The notes: a model not told the origin generated them from the sequence alone. A DNA stretch of 64,000 nucleotides from Kitasatospora atroaurantiaca (GCF_007828955.1 NZ_VIVR01000001.1:3410001-3474000); one strand, 5' to 3'; positions 43,028-51,414 are shown, counted from the stretch's first letter. Numbers and translations: made by a program.

Positions 43028-44212
43028 TCAGAGCGCGCAGCCCTCGGTGTCCACCCGCGCGGTCGCCGTCGAGCCCAGCTGCGCGTCCTCGCGGACCTCT
43101 GCGGCGGTCAGCACGTAGCCGGTGTCCGAACTGTCCAGGGACTTGGCGAACACCACCCCGTACACCCGGCCGTCCGGGCTGAGCAGCGGTCCTCCGCTGT
43201 TGCCCTGGCGGACCAGTGAGCGGACGGAGTAGACGTCGCGGACGACCTGGCCGCGGTGGTAGATGTCCGGCCCGTTGGCCTGGATACGGCCGCGGATACG
43301 GGCGGGCTGGACGTTGAAGGCGCCGTTCTCGGGGAAGCCCGCGACGATCGCGCTGTCGTTGGTACGGGCGTCGGCGGCGAAGTTCAGCGCGGGGGCGTTC
43401 AGCTTCGGGACGTCCAGGACGGCGATGTCGCGCTGCCAGTCGTAGCGGACCACGGTCGCGTCGTACAGCTGGCCGGTGCCGCCGATCTGGACCGTCGGCT
43501 CGTCGACACCCCCGACCACGTGGGCGTTGGTCATCACCCGGTGCGGGGCGAACACGAAGCCGCTGCCCTCCAGGGTCTTGCCGCAGGCGGTGGCGGTGCC
43601 CACCACCTTGACCATGCTCTGCCTCGCCCTGGCCACCGCCGGGCTCCCCGCGAGGGTCGGGTCCGGCGCCTCGACCTCGGTGATCGGCTCGTGCTCGAAG
43701 GGGTTGAAGACCTGGGGGAAGCCGTTGCGGGCCAGCACCTTGGTGAAGTCCGAGAACCAGTTGGGCGCGTCGGCCGGCAACGCGCCCTGCACACCGCCCA
43801 GCACCGTGGAGGTGCGGACCTGCTTGGAGATGGTCGGCAGCGAAGTGCCGGCCAGCGCGGAGCCGATCAGCCAGGCGACCAGCAGCATCGAGATCACGTT
43901 GACCACCGAGCCGCCGACCGCGTCCAGGGTCTTGGCCCGGCCGCGGCCGATACGGCCGCGCAGCTTCCAGCCGAAGTGGGTGGTGACGGCCTGCCCCACC
44001 GCCGCGAACACGATCACCACCACGACGGCGACGACGGAGGCCATGGTGCCCGGGCTGAGGTGGCGGAGCAGCAGCGGCAGCAGCTGCACCGCGATCAGCC
44101 CGCCCCCGAGGAAGCCCAGAACGGACAGCACACCCACCACGAAGCCCTGCCGGTACCCGGACACGGCAAAGCCCACCGCAGCGGCGATCAGCAGCAGATC
44201 CAGGACATTCAC
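43028..44212 (-). CDS. marP: MarP-family membrane serine protease
   Basis: A 394-residue protease with four N-terminal membrane helices (about 3-20, 25-47, 57-77 and 100-120; a CvpA-like domain) and an extracytoplasmic trypsin-like domain. The triad is His231 (MTNAHVVGG), Asp262 (WQRDIAVLD) and Ser339 (RQGNSGGPLLS). Cys210 (TACGKTL) and Cys392 near the end match the disulphide of Mycobacterium MarP, which protects against acid and oxidative stress. It starts at a GTG (44212) with GGGAGGG eight bases upstream. The gene order nth - NUDIX - marP is conserved in actinobacteria. Confidence 0.92.
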   Translation of the reverse strand: MNVLDLLLIAAAVGFAVSGYRQGFVVGVLSVLGFLGGGLIAVQLLPLLLRHLSPGTMASVVAVVVVIVFAAVGQAVTTHFGWKLRGRIGRGRAKTLDAVGGSVVNVISMLLVAWLIGSALAGTSLPTISKQVRTSTVLGGVQGALPADAPNWFSDFTKVLARNGFPQVFNPFEHEPITEVEAPDPTLAGSPAVARARQSMVKVVGTATACGKTLEGSGFVFAPHRVMTNAHVVGGVDEPTVQIGGTGQLYDATVVRYDWQRDIAVLDVPKLNAPALNFAADARTNDSAIVAGFPENGAFNVQPARIRGRIQANGPDIYHRGQVVRDVYSVRSLVRQGNSGGPLLSPDGRVYGVVFAKSLDSSDTGYVLTAAEVREDAQLGSTATARVDTEGCAL

Positions 44213-44286
44213 CCCGATACCCTCCCACGTGCTCGCCCTCGGAGGGCACCGGCCCCGGGTAACCGTCGTCCGGCCGTCGCCGCCGG

Positions 44287-45000
44287 TCAGGCTTTGGCGC
44301 TCGGGGCACCGCGGTACGAGAGGCCGAGGGCCTCCTCGGAAAGGCTCAGGGTACGGCTGGTGTCCCACGGACGTTCCAGGCCGCTGTAGTGGAGCACCCG
44401 GTCGATCACGCCCGCCGTGAAGCCCCAGACCAGCCGGCCCGCCACCTCGAAAGCCGGGCCGACGAAGCCCGACGGGTGCTTGAGCCTCGCACGGTTGGCC
44501 GGGTCGGTCAGCTCGGCGAGCGGCACCCGGAACACCGCGCCGGTCTCCGCGAGGTCGACCGGCGCGACCGGTGTCTCCCGGCGCCACCAGCCGAGCACCG
44601 GGGTGACCACGAACTCGCTCACCGGGATGTAGAGCGAGGGCAGCGTGGCGAAGACCTGGACCCCTGTCGGGTCGAGGCCGGTCTCCTCCTCCGCCTCGCG
44701 CAGCGCCGCCGCCACCGGACCGGCGCCCTCCGGGTCACCGTCCTCCGGGTCCAGCGCACCACCGGGGAAGGACGGCTGACCGGCGTGCGAGCGCAGCGAA
44801 CGCGCCCGCTCGATCAGCAGCAGGTCCGGCCCGGCCGGCCCCTCCCCGAACAGCATCAGCACGGCCGAGCGCCTGCCGCCCTCGGCCGGCGGCAGGAACC
44901 GGCTGAGCTGCTCCGGCAGTACGGTCTCCGCTGCCGCCCGCACCGGCAGCAGCCACTCCGGCAACCCGTCCCGCTCGACCACTGCCACGCCGCCCGTCAC
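44287..45000 (-). CDS. NUDIX hydrolase, CoA pyrophosphatase type
   Basis: A 237-residue NUDIX enzyme that probably hydrolyses CoA or CoA derivatives to phosphopantetheine and 3',5'-ADP. The NUDIX box is [29 protein letters not shown] (REAEEETGL carries the metal-binding glutamates) and is preceded by the CoA-type segment [16 protein letters not shown]. The start is the GTG at 45000, overlapping the nth stop codon (GTGA), so the two are co-translated. It lies in the nth - NUDIX - marP operon. No membrane segment. Confidence 0.88.
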   Translation of the reverse strand: MTGGVAVVERDGLPEWLLPVRAAAETVLPEQLSRFLPPAEGGRRSAVLMLFGEGPAGPDLLLIERARSLRSHAGQPSFPGGALDPEDGDPEGAGPVAAALREAEEETGLDPTGVQVFATLPSLYIPVSEFVVTPVLGWWRRETPVAPVDLAETGAVFRVPLAELTDPANRARLKHPSGFVGPAFEVAGRLVWGFTAGVIDRVLHYSGLERPWDTSRTLSLSEEALGLSYRGAPSAKA

Positions 45001-45863
45001 TCGGCCACCTCCACGTCCGCCATATCCGGCACAGCCCCCTCGTGTTCGGCGGCCGTCGCCCTCGCGGCGGCCTCTCCCGGGTAATCCGCGGGCGGCCTGA
45101 GCCGCTGCCCCGGCTGCCCGCCCATCTCGTACTTCAGCAAGGTCCGCGCCTTCTCGGGATCGGTCTCCCCCTCCCCGTACGAGGGGCAGAGCGAGGCGAT
45201 CGGGCAGGCACCGCAGGCGGGCTTGCGGGAGTGGCAGATCCGGCGGCCGTGGAAGACCACGCGGTGCGAGAGCATCGTCCACTCGGACTTCGGGAAGATC
45301 TCCGCGACGGCCGCCTCGACCTTCTCCGGATCCTCCTCCGCCGTCCACCCGAAGCGCCGCGCGAGCCGCCCGAAGTGCGTGTCGACGGTGATCCCCGGCA
45401 CCCCGAAGGCATTGCCGAGCACCACATTGGCGGTCTTCCGGCCGACGCCGGGCAGTGTCACCAGGTCCTCCAGCCGGCCGGGCACCTCACCGTCGTACCG
45501 GTCCCGGATCGCCGCCGAAAGCCCGAGCAGCGACTTCGCCTTGTTCCGGAAGAACCCGGTCGGCCGGATGATCTCCTCCAGCTCCTCCGGCACCGCCGCC
45601 GCCATGTCCTCCGGCGTCGGGTACTTCGCGAACAGCCCGGGCGTCGTCTGGTTCACCCGCAGGTCGGTGGTCTGCGCGGACAGCACCGTGGCCACCAGCA
45701 GCTGGAAGGGGTTGTCGAAGTCCAGCTCCGGATGCGCGTACGGATACAGCTCCGCCAACGCACGGTTGATCTTCCGCGCCCGCCGCACCATCGCCAACTG
45801 CGACTCCGGCTTCCTCGCCTTCACGGCCGGCGCCGCTGCCTTCCGGACCTTGCTCTCTGCCAT
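44997..45863 (-). CDS. nth: Endonuclease III
   Basis: A 288-residue DNA glycosylase/AP lyase that removes oxidised pyrimidines. The helix-hairpin-helix [18 protein letters not shown] contains the catalytic lysine and [13 protein letters not shown] the aspartate. The iron-sulphur cluster binding set is Cys-x6-Cys-x2-Cys-x5-Cys ([17 protein letters not shown]). Both ends carry extra residues compared with E. coli Nth: a basic N-terminal 20 and an acidic, disordered C-terminal 45. In Streptomyces the next gene is normally crp; here the region beyond nth is rearranged. A decayed fragment of nth is present at 48617-48670. Confidence 0.95.
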   Translation of the reverse strand: MAESKVRKAAAPAVKARKPESQLAMVRRARKINRALAELYPYAHPELDFDNPFQLLVATVLSAQTTDLRVNQTTPGLFAKYPTPEDMAAAVPEELEEIIRPTGFFRNKAKSLLGLSAAIRDRYDGEVPGRLEDLVTLPGVGRKTANVVLGNAFGVPGITVDTHFGRLARRFGWTAEEDPEKVEAAVAEIFPKSEWTMLSHRVVFHGRRICHSRKPACGACPIASLCPSYGEGETDPEKARTLLKYEMGGQPGQRLRPPADYPGEAAARATAAEHEGAVPDMADVEVAE

Positions 45864-46035
45864 GCACGAAGGCTACGCCCACGGGCCTCGTCCTCAGGGG
45901 GGATCTCATCTGGCTGCGTGATCGACCTGAGGAGCACCGAATGGATCGCACAGGCGCGAGGGCCTCGCAGTTCGAACACGGGACCTTGCTGCGGCTGGGC
46001 CGGTGCGGTGCCGGCGGTGTGGTGCTGGATCCCGG

Positions 46036-46112
46036 CGTCGTGCGTGGCGAAGCAGGTGGGCCGGACAGATCAGGAATCGAGAAGCGCCGGCCGCCGAGTC
46101 GCAACTACCGTG
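46036..46112 (+). pseudogene. 3' remnant of an araC-type gene (copy of 47214-47289)
   Basis: This 77-bp stretch is about 85 percent identical by eye to the last 76 bases of the intact AraC-family gene at 47214-47289, including CAGGAATCGAGAAGCGCCGG in both. In both places it ends a few bases before the start codon of a VOC-family gene. Upstream of this copy no AraC domain remains, so it is the tail of a deleted regulator gene. Confidence 0.65.
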
Positions 46113-46118
46113 GCAGCC

Positions 46119-46529
46119 ATGGACATCAGCATTCACACGAGCTTCCTCCCGCATGACGACCCGGACGCCGCCCTGGCCTTCTACCGCGACGCCCTCGGCT
46201 TCGAGGTCCGCAGCGACGTCGGACACGGCACGATGCGCTGGATCACGGTCGGGCCCGTCGGCCAGCCCGGCACGTCCATCCTCCTGGCGCCGCCGGCCGC
46301 CGACCCCGGGGTCACCGAGGACGAGCGCCGCACCATCCTCGAGATGATGGCCAAGGGCACCTACGGCTGGATCCTGCTGGCCACCCGGGACCTCGACGGC
46401 ACCTTCGAGAAGCTGCAGGCCGGCGACGCCGAGGTCGTCCAGGAGCCGACCGAGCAGCCGTACGGCATCCGCGACTGCGCCTTCCGCGATCCCGCGGGCA
46501 ACCTGGTGCGCATCCAGGAGCTTCGCTGA
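46119..46529 (+). CDS. VOC-family (glyoxalase/bleomycin-resistance fold) protein
   Basis: A 136-residue protein with the two-module VOC fold: MDISIHTSFLPHDDPDAALAFYRDALGFEVRSDVGHG in the first half, and GILLATRDLDGTFEKLQAGDAEVVQEPTEQPYGIRDCAFRDPAGNLVRIQ-like elements in the second. His6 and the Glu near the end (IQELR) may be metal ligands. Members include glyoxalases, dioxygenases and drug-binding proteins, and the substrate is not evident. The gene follows an araC remnant; the same araC-VOC arrangement is intact 1.2 kb downstream, so it was once part of a duplicated module. The ATG at 46119 starts the conserved sequence. Confidence 0.82.
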   Translation: MDISIHTSFLPHDDPDAALAFYRDALGFEVRSDVGHGTMRWITVGPVGQPGTSILLAPPAADPGVTEDERRTILEMMAKGTYGWILLATRDLDGTFEKLQAGDAEVVQEPTEQPYGIRDCAFRDPAGNLVRIQELR

Positions 46530-46583
46530 GCCGTTCAGTAACCGCTCCGGCCTGATAGCCGGCGTCGCGACCACCTGCAAAGA

Positions 46584-46745
46584 ATGCACGCCGGCCGCCC
46601 ACAAGGCTTCAGCCTCGCCCGGCCTCTCATCACGCTGTGCGGCGGCGAGCGGCAGCGGCTCAAGTCGGCCACCCACATGGCCGAGAGACGCGGCGTCCAC
46701 GTCGCGGGCGAGCCGACCACCGGCCTCACCTCGCCGCCGCCCGCT
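46584..46745 (+). pseudogene. Fragment of a UvrA-like ABC ATPase
   Basis: A 54-codon stretch starting at 46584 translates to LITLCGGERQRLKSATHMAERRG followed by VHVAGEPTTGLTSP. This is the ABC signature to Walker B region of UvrA-type (drug-resistance UvrA2) ATPases, which read TLSGGERQRLKLATHMAE - VLDEPTTGLH. Here LSGGE is LCGGE and LDEP is AGEP, so the Walker B aspartate is gone, and no other part of the protein is present. It is a decayed piece, probably of a UvrA paralogue deleted during the rearrangements of this region. Confidence 0.6.
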
Positions 46746-46825
46746 CCACACTCACCGGCGTGCACCCCGCCGCCTGCCTCGGCATGTAACCCGGTGCTCG
46801 CGGACATCGATGAAGGAGTTCTCTC

Positions 46826-47290
46826 ATGTGTCATCCTGCATGGATGCAGGCACTCACCGCGGCGCAGCGCCGGAGCGACCTCGCACGACTGCGCCGCGTC
46901 CGCGACCGGATCGACCGGGAGTACGCGCAGCCGCTGAACGTCGAGGCGCTCGCCCGCGGCGCGAACATGTCGGCCGGTCACCTCAGCCGCCAGTTCCGCC
47001 TGGCCTACGGCGAGTCGCCGTACGCCTATCTGATGACGCGTCGCATCGAGCGCGCGATGGCGCTGCTGCGTCGTGGCGACCTCAATGTCACCGAGGTCTG
47101 CTTCGCGGTCGGCTGCTCGTCGCTGGGCACCTTCAGCACCCGCTTCACCGAGCTGGTCGGCATGCCGCCCAGCACCTACCAGCGGCGGGCGGCGGACGCT
47201 GCGGCGGGGATGCCGTCGTGCGTCGCGAAGCAGGTGACCAGACCGGTCAGGAATCGAGAAGCGCCGGCGACCGAGCCGCAACTAGCGTGA
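46826..47290 (+). CDS. AraC-family transcriptional regulator
   Basis: A 154-residue stand-alone AraC/XylS DNA-binding domain with two helix-turn-helix motifs: LNVEALARGANMSAGHLSRQFRLAYGESPYAYLMTRRIERAMALL and LNVTEVCFAVGCSSLGTFSTRFTELVGMPPSTYQRR. It lacks a ligand-binding domain. The last 25 residues (AKQVTRPVRNREAPATEPQLA) are not conserved and match the repeat found upstream of the first VOC gene. It ends six bases before the next VOC gene, which it probably regulates. The start at 46826 is tentative. Confidence 0.85.
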   Translation: MCHPAWMQALTAAQRRSDLARLRRVRDRIDREYAQPLNVEALARGANMSAGHLSRQFRLAYGESPYAYLMTRRIERAMALLRRGDLNVTEVCFAVGCSSLGTFSTRFTELVGMPPSTYQRRAADAAAGMPSCVAKQVTRPVRNREAPATEPQLA

Positions 47291-47295
47291 TTGCT

Positions 47296-47919
47296 ATGAC
47301 TTCCATCGAATCCCTCACCCTCGAGGTGGCCGACCCCACGGCCGCCAACCGCTTCTACACCGCCTTCGGTCTCGGCACCCAGGTGCGCCTGCGGGCCTCG
47401 GAGGCGCCGACGACCGGCTTCCGCGGGTTCGCGCTGTCGCTCACGGTGTCCCAGCCGGCCACCGTCAACGGCCTCATCGGCGCCGCCCTCGACGCCGGTG
47501 CCACGCCGCTGAAGCCTGCCAAGAAGTCGTTCTGGGGCTACGGCGGCGTCGTACAGGCCCCGGACGGGACGATCTGGAAGGTCGCGACGTCGGCGAAGAA
47601 GGACACCGGCCCGGCCACCCTGCAGATCGACGAGATCGTGCTCCTGCTGGGAGCCGCGGACGTGGCCGCGAGCAAGCGGTTCTACGTTGACCGCGGCCTC
47701 GCCGTGGCGAAGAGCTTCGGCAGCAAGTACGTCGAGTTCGCCACCGGGTCGAGCCCCGTCAAGCTGGCCTTGTACGGGCACCGTGCCCTTGCCAAGGACG
47801 TCGGCGTCCCGGTCGACGGCACCGGTTCGCACCGGCTCGTGATCGGCAGCGATGCCGGCTCCTTCGCCGACCCGGACGGGTTCGCGTGGGAGGCCGCATC
47901 GCTGACACCGGCGCCCTGA
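47296..47919 (+). CDS. Two-domain VOC-family protein
   Basis: A 207-residue protein with two glyoxalase-like halves: residues 1-100 (MTSIESLTLEVADPTAANRFYTAFGLG, ending GYGGVVQAPDGTIWKVATSAK) and residues 105-207 (LLLGAADVAASKRFYVDRGLAVAKSFGSKYVEF, ending GSFADPDGFAWEAAS). The conserved metal ligands are poorly kept, so it may bind rather than convert a ligand. It follows the AraC-family gene by six bases and is very likely co-transcribed with it; such araC-VOC pairs are common in actinobacteria. Its length differs from the other VOC gene, so the duplication involved the regulator end and promoter rather than identical VOC genes. Confidence 0.8.
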   Translation: MTSIESLTLEVADPTAANRFYTAFGLGTQVRLRASEAPTTGFRGFALSLTVSQPATVNGLIGAALDAGATPLKPAKKSFWGYGGVVQAPDGTIWKVATSAKKDTGPATLQIDEIVLLLGAADVAASKRFYVDRGLAVAKSFGSKYVEFATGSSPVKLALYGHRALAKDVGVPVDGTGSHRLVIGSDAGSFADPDGFAWEAASLTPAP

Positions 47920-48115
47920 CTGCCGCTGCTACCTGCCCGGCCTGGCCGCCGCGGCCTCGGTGAAATGACCGATGACCGACGGAGCCCTCCCCTGGAGGAA
48001 GGGCTCTCCACGTTCTCCCCGGGCAACAACCGATCAGTTTCGAAGAAGCCGCCGCCGCGGCGGATCCCTGGCACGAGATTGCCCCGATCAAGCCTTGCAA
48101 GAGAGGAAACCTGCC

Positions 48116-48592
48116 ATGACGAGCACGCAGACGTCCGCCAAGAGCACCGGCCCGGTCGACGAGAAGTACGACGGCTTCACGGATGAGGAGCGGGGCGCGA
48201 TGAAGGAGCGCGCCCGGGAGCTGAAGGCGTCCGCGCGCCGCAGCCCGCGCGCGGCCAAGGCGGATCCGGAGAGCGAGGTGCTCGCGAAGATCGCCGAGAT
48301 GGAGGAGGCGGACCGCGTCCTCGCCGAGCGGCTGCACGAGATCGTCAAGGCCGGCGCACCGGCCCTCTCGCCGAAGCTCTGGTACGGGATGCCCGCGTAC
48401 GCCAAGGACGGCAAGGTCGTCTGCTTCTTCCAGAGCGCACAGAAGTTCAAGTCCAGGTACGCCACGCTCGGCTTCAGCGACCAGGCGAAGCTCGACGAAG
48501 GCACCATGTGGCCGACCACCTACGCCCTGGCGGAGTTGACCGCCGCCGATGAGGCGCGGATCGGCGAGCTCATCAAGAAGGCCGTGAGCTGA
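48116..48592 (+). CDS. DUF1801-family protein
   Basis: A 158-residue cytoplasmic protein with a basic, helical N-terminal half ([22 protein letters not shown]) and a C-terminal DUF1801 domain: [57 protein letters not shown]. Relatives such as the Bacillus FrataxIn-like YdhG have been described as iron chaperones. The ATG at 48116 has GAGAGGAAA upstream. Transcribed alone between the VOC gene and the decayed nth fragment. Confidence 0.8.
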   Translation: MTSTQTSAKSTGPVDEKYDGFTDEERGAMKERARELKASARRSPRAAKADPESEVLAKIAEMEEADRVLAERLHEIVKAGAPALSPKLWYGMPAYAKDGKVVCFFQSAQKFKSRYATLGFSDQAKLDEGTMWPTTYALAELTAADEARIGELIKKAVS

Positions 48593-48616
48593 GGCGGTCC
48601 TTCTCGTCGTGCTCGC

Positions 48617-48670
48617 CACCCCGAAGGTATTGCCGAGCACCACAGTTCCGGAAGAACCCGGGCGGCCGGA
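48617..48670 (+). pseudogene. Composite remnant of nth
   Basis: Bases 48617-48644 match 45399-45426 inside nth with one difference, and bases 48645-48670 match 45543-45568 with one difference. In nth these two segments are 116 bases apart; here they are joined directly. The sequence is therefore a second copy of nth (same strand sense as nth when complemented) with an internal deletion, reduced to about 54 bases. It shows that DNA including nth was duplicated and then lost. Confidence 0.75.
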
Positions 48671-48774
48671 CGGGTCAACCGCTCGGAGCTGATTCACCCG
48701 GTCGGAAATGGTCGAGGACAGGCCGTGTCCTACGGATTCCTCGCGCGTTGAGCAGCTCGTGAAGCGGTCGAGGG

Positions 48775-49065
48775 TCAGGCGCCGTCGCCATAGAGGGTGA
48801 GGACCACGCCCTCGATCTCAAGACGCGTGCTCTTGACCGTGCCTCCGTTCCGCAGAGCTGCGAGTCGGCGTTCGAGGCGCTCCAGCTCGCCTGCGGTCAG
48901 CACGGCGGCGGCGAGATCGAGCAGGCCCGCCAGTATGGCGGAGGTGAGGGCTTCGGGCCGCTCGCCGGAGAGCATGACGACGGGGCGTCCGGTCTGATCG
49001 CGGACGACGACGGTGTTCGAGCCACCGTGGACGACAAGCACATCCCCTCCGTCAACGACGAGCAC
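48775..49065 (-). CDS. Hypothetical protein downstream of the XRE regulator
   Basis: A protein of about 96 residues with no family I recognise. The first 40 residues are beta-rich (LVVDGGDVLVVHGGSNTVVVRDQTGRPVVML), then two helices (EALTSAILAGLLDLAAAVLTAGELERLERRLAAL) and a last beta hairpin (TRLEIEGVVLTLYGDG). No signal or membrane segment. The start is uncertain among several GTG codons. It follows the XRE-type regulator on the same strand after 71 bases and may share its transcript. Confidence 0.55.
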   Translation of the reverse strand: MLVVDGGDVLVVHGGSNTVVVRDQTGRPVVMLSGERPEALTSAILAGLLDLAAAVLTAGELERLERRLAALRNGGTVKSTRLEIEGVVLTLYGDGA

Positions 49066-49136
49066 AGCACGTGCCGGAGGCTCGTGCGGCTCACACGGGC
49101 CTCGGGTAAGAGAAGACGATAGCCCCGATCTCCCGA

Positions 49137-49514
49137 TCAGCCGGATTCGGCCACGCGCTTCAGGAGGGACTCGACGAGGGCCGCGACATGCCTGCGGTCG
49201 GCCGGGGAGAGCTGCTGCAGGCTGGCGATGAGCGTTGCCACCTCGGGGTCGGGTGCCGTCTCGGAGGCGCCGTCCGCATAGAGGTAGATCCCGCAGGATT
49301 CGGCCGCGGCGCGACGTACGGCGTCCAGCGGCAGGTTCAGGCCGCGGGCCAGGCCTTCCAGCGTGGCGGGCTGCGGCATCCGGACCAGGCGTTCGGAGGT
49401 CGCCAGGTGGTGGACGGTGGAGCGGGGGATCTCTCCGCGCCGGGCGACGTCACCGTAGGACCAGCCCTGCTCGTCCAGTCGGTGTCTCATCATCTGCTGC
49501 AGTGCATTGACCAC
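49137..49514 (-). CDS. XRE-type helix-turn-helix regulator
   Basis: A 125-residue protein with an N-terminal Cro/C1-type DNA-binding domain: MMRHRLDEQGWSYGDVARRGEIPRSTVHHLATSERLVRMPQPATLEGLARGLNLPLDAVRRAA. The C-terminal part (APDPEVATLIASLQQLSPADRRHVAALVESLLKRV) is helical and may dimerise. The GTG at 49514 has GGAAG about ten bases upstream. It is divergent from the small peptide gene at 49771, whose promoter overlaps a 17-bp inverted repeat, making this regulator a plausible binder of that site. Confidence 0.8.
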   Translation of the reverse strand: MVNALQQMMRHRLDEQGWSYGDVARRGEIPRSTVHHLATSERLVRMPQPATLEGLARGLNLPLDAVRRAAAESCGIYLYADGASETAPDPEVATLIASLQQLSPADRRHVAALVESLLKRVAESG

Positions 49515-49665
49515 TGGATGGTTGCTTCCTGCTGTCGGGCCAGGTGGAACCCATCTGGGCGAGTCGATTCTACGGTGATCAGCCGCCCCTGGCCGACGAT
49601 CACGCGCCTCACCTGGCGATTCCTCACCGCAACCGAGTGATTGCGGAAAGTAGTCGCGTCTGCGC

Positions 49666-49694
49666 TTGCGATGCACCCTTGCGACGGCTAGCGT
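49666..49694 (+). promoter_or_regulatory. Promoter of the small peptide gene
   Basis: TTGCGA (49666-49671) and TAGCGT (49689-49694) separated by exactly 17 bases match a vegetative Streptomyces promoter. The transcription start would be near 49701, about 70 bases before the start codon at 49771. The -10 element touches the inverted repeat at 49693-49731. Confidence 0.6.
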
Positions 49695-49731
49695 CCAATC
49701 TCGTCGGACAGTTCGTCCGATGAGATTGGAC
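49693..49731. promoter_or_regulatory. 17-bp inverted repeat overlapping the -10/start site (operator or leader hairpin)
   Basis: Arms 49693-49709 (GTCCAATCTCGTCGGAC) and 49715-49731 are complementary with one mismatch and a 5-base spacer. The site covers the end of the -10 hexamer, the predicted start point and the first 30 transcribed bases. It fits a repressor operator best; a 5' stability hairpin is the alternative. Confidence 0.65.
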
Positions 49732-49770
49732 AGGGCCGAGATGACTCGGCCCCGACAGAGAGGCATTGCC

Positions 49771-49977
49771 ATGAGCATGAACATCGCCGAACTCAACGCC
49801 GAGTCCGTGGAGCTCCTGCCGAGCCGCGAGGCGCTGGGCCGGCTGAAGTTCGTGAAGGTCCACGTCAACGTCGCGTACGTCGACGCGCACAACGAGTCGT
49901 GGGCCGTGAACGACCACTCGCCGTGGGCGCTCGCGCAGTCCGAGGCCCAGCAGTCGATCAGCATCCACCAGCGGTAA
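49771..49977 (+). CDS. Candidate precursor peptide for the M50 protease cassette
   Basis: A 68-residue peptide starting MSMNIAELNAESVELLPSRE, with a good ribosome binding site (GAGAGG). The first 32 residues are charged and helix-forming (EALGRLKFVKVHVNV), like a leader. The last 30 are polar and aromatic: AHNESWAVNDHSPWALAQSE then AQQSISIHQ, with Trp44 and Trp52, five serines and no cysteine. It is immediately followed by a PqqD-like/M50 metalloprotease and a secreted protein. That arrangement, plus its own promoter and operator, suggests a ribosomally made peptide cut by the protease. No known RiPP class signature is visible, and no modifying enzyme lies beside it, so it may be used unmodified. 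Confidence 0.6.
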   Translation: MSMNIAELNAESVELLPSREALGRLKFVKVHVNVAYVDAHNESWAVNDHSPWALAQSEAQQSISIHQR

Positions 49978-50046
49978 CAGCTCGCACGTTCCGCGGACCG
50001 CGCCCGCCCTGGCGCGGTCCGCGCTCGAGGAAGGACGGGGACCACG

Positions 50047-51414
50047 GTGGCTGAGGACGAGCAGGTCGCGGCGGACGACCGTCGAGCGGCGCTTCTGTTC
50101 CCGATTCCGCGCCTGAGCGCCGGGCTCCGGCTGCACGGGGAGTACCAGGGTGGCGGATTCATCGAGCCCCGGTACCTCGCCCGCCGCGGTGACGGTCAGG
50201 TCGTCCAGCTGTCGCGACTGCTGCACCTCGTGGCGAGTTCCATCGACGGCGTCCGGGACACCGAGACCATCGCGCACCGGGTCAGCGCCCGCTACGGCCG
50301 GGAGGTCAGTGCCGACAACGTCGGCTACCTCATCGGCAACAAGCTTCAGCCGATGGGGATCACCGTTCCCCCCGGCCAGGACGGCGACCACGTCGACGGC
50401 CCGCGCTCCGACCTGCTGCTCGGCCTCGCCGGTCGCCGCACTCTCCTGAGCGAACGTCAGGTCGCCCGGATCACCCGGTCGCTGACCTGGCTGCACCATG
50501 CCCCGGTGGTGGCCGCCGTACTTCTGGCCGCCGTCGCCCTGGACGTCTGGCTGTTCGGCTTCTACGGAGCGATGGGACCCGTCCTGCACGTGCTGGACCA
50601 ACCCATTCTCCTCCTCGTCGTGCTCGCACTCACGGTAGCTTCTCTGCTCTTCCACGAGTTCGGACACGCCTCGGCCTGCGCCTACGGGGGCGCGAAACCG
50701 GGTTGCATCGGCTGCGGCCTGTACATCCTCTGGCCGTCCCTCTACACCGACGTGACCGACGTCTACCGGATCGGCCGCGCCGGCCGCCTCCGAACCGACC
50801 TCGGTGGCGTCTACTTCAACGTCGTCTTCATGCTGGGCCTGGCCGGGGCCTACGTCCTCACCGGGGAGCAGCTCTTCCTCACCGCGGTCCTCGTCGCGCA
50901 CATCGAGGTCCTCGAGCAGCTCATGCCTGCCGTCCGCCTGGACGGGTACTTCATCCTCGGTGACCTCGCCGGCGTTCCGGACCTCTTCGGCAAGATCAGA
51001 CCCATCCTCCTGAGCATGCTGCCCGGACGCCCCGTCAGGCCTGAGATCTCGGACCTGAAACGCTCCGCCCGCGTCGTCGTCACCGTGTGGGTCCTGACCA
51101 TGGTCCCGCTGCTCGTCGGCGAACTCGGTTACTTCCTGTGGAATCTGCCGCGGATCCTGGACACCGCCCTGCGCTCGCTCACCGAACAGGTCACCGGCAC
51201 CGGCGCGGCCTTCGCGGACGGGCAGCTCCCCGACGGGATCGTCGGCGTCCTCGGAAGCCTCATGCTGCTCTGTCCACTGGCCGGAGCCCTCTACCTCGCG
51301 GTTCGGACCGTGCGGCTGCTGGGCCGGTCCGTCGCCCGGGCGGCGAAGGGGGACGCGTCCGCCGAGCCGCCCACCACACCTTCGACCGTCGAACCAACCT
51401 GGAGATCTCCGTGA
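50047..51414 (+). CDS. Membrane metalloprotease: PqqD-like domain plus M50-type protease
   Basis: A 455-residue protein. Residues about 35-105 resemble a PqqD-like peptide-recognition domain (GDGQVVQLSRLLHLVASSIDGVRDTETIAHRVSARYGREVSADNVGYLI). The membrane part starts near 152. The zinc motif is LLFHEFGHASA with His203, Glu204 and His207, and the third ligand is likely Asp299 in RLDGYFILGD, the M50 (site-2 protease) pattern also found in YydH-type peptide proteases. Cys211, Cys220 and Cys223 cluster after the motif. About eight helices in all. It probably binds the preceding 68-residue peptide and cleaves it in or at the membrane. It starts at a GTG and overlaps the next gene by four bases. 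Confidence 0.75.
   Translation: MAEDEQVAADDRRAALLFPIPRLSAGLRLHGEYQGGGFIEPRYLARRGDGQVVQLSRLLHLVASSIDGVRDTETIAHRVSARYGREVSADNVGYLIGNKLQPMGITVPPGQDGDHVDGPRSDLLLGLAGRRTLLSERQVARITRSLTWLHHAPVVAAVLLAAVALDVWLFGFYGAMGPVLHVLDQPILLLVVLALTVASLLFHEFGHASACAYGGAKPGCIGCGLYILWPSLYTDVTDVYRIGRAGRLRTDLGGVYFNVVFMLGLAGAYVLTGEQLFLTAVLVAHIEVLEQLMPAVRLDGYFILGDLAGVPDLFGKIRPILLSMLPGRPVRPEISDLKRSARVVVTVWVLTMVPLLVGELGYFLWNLPRILDTALRSLTEQVTGTGAAFADGQLPDGIVGVLGSLMLLCPLAGALYLAVRTVRLLGRSVARAAKGDASAEPPTTPSTVEPTWRSP

Noticed and set aside
49771..49977. Lanthipeptide or other classic RiPP precursor
   Set aside because: The peptide has no cysteine, and no dehydratase, cyclase, radical SAM or YcaO gene is adjacent. I keep only a generic precursor call.
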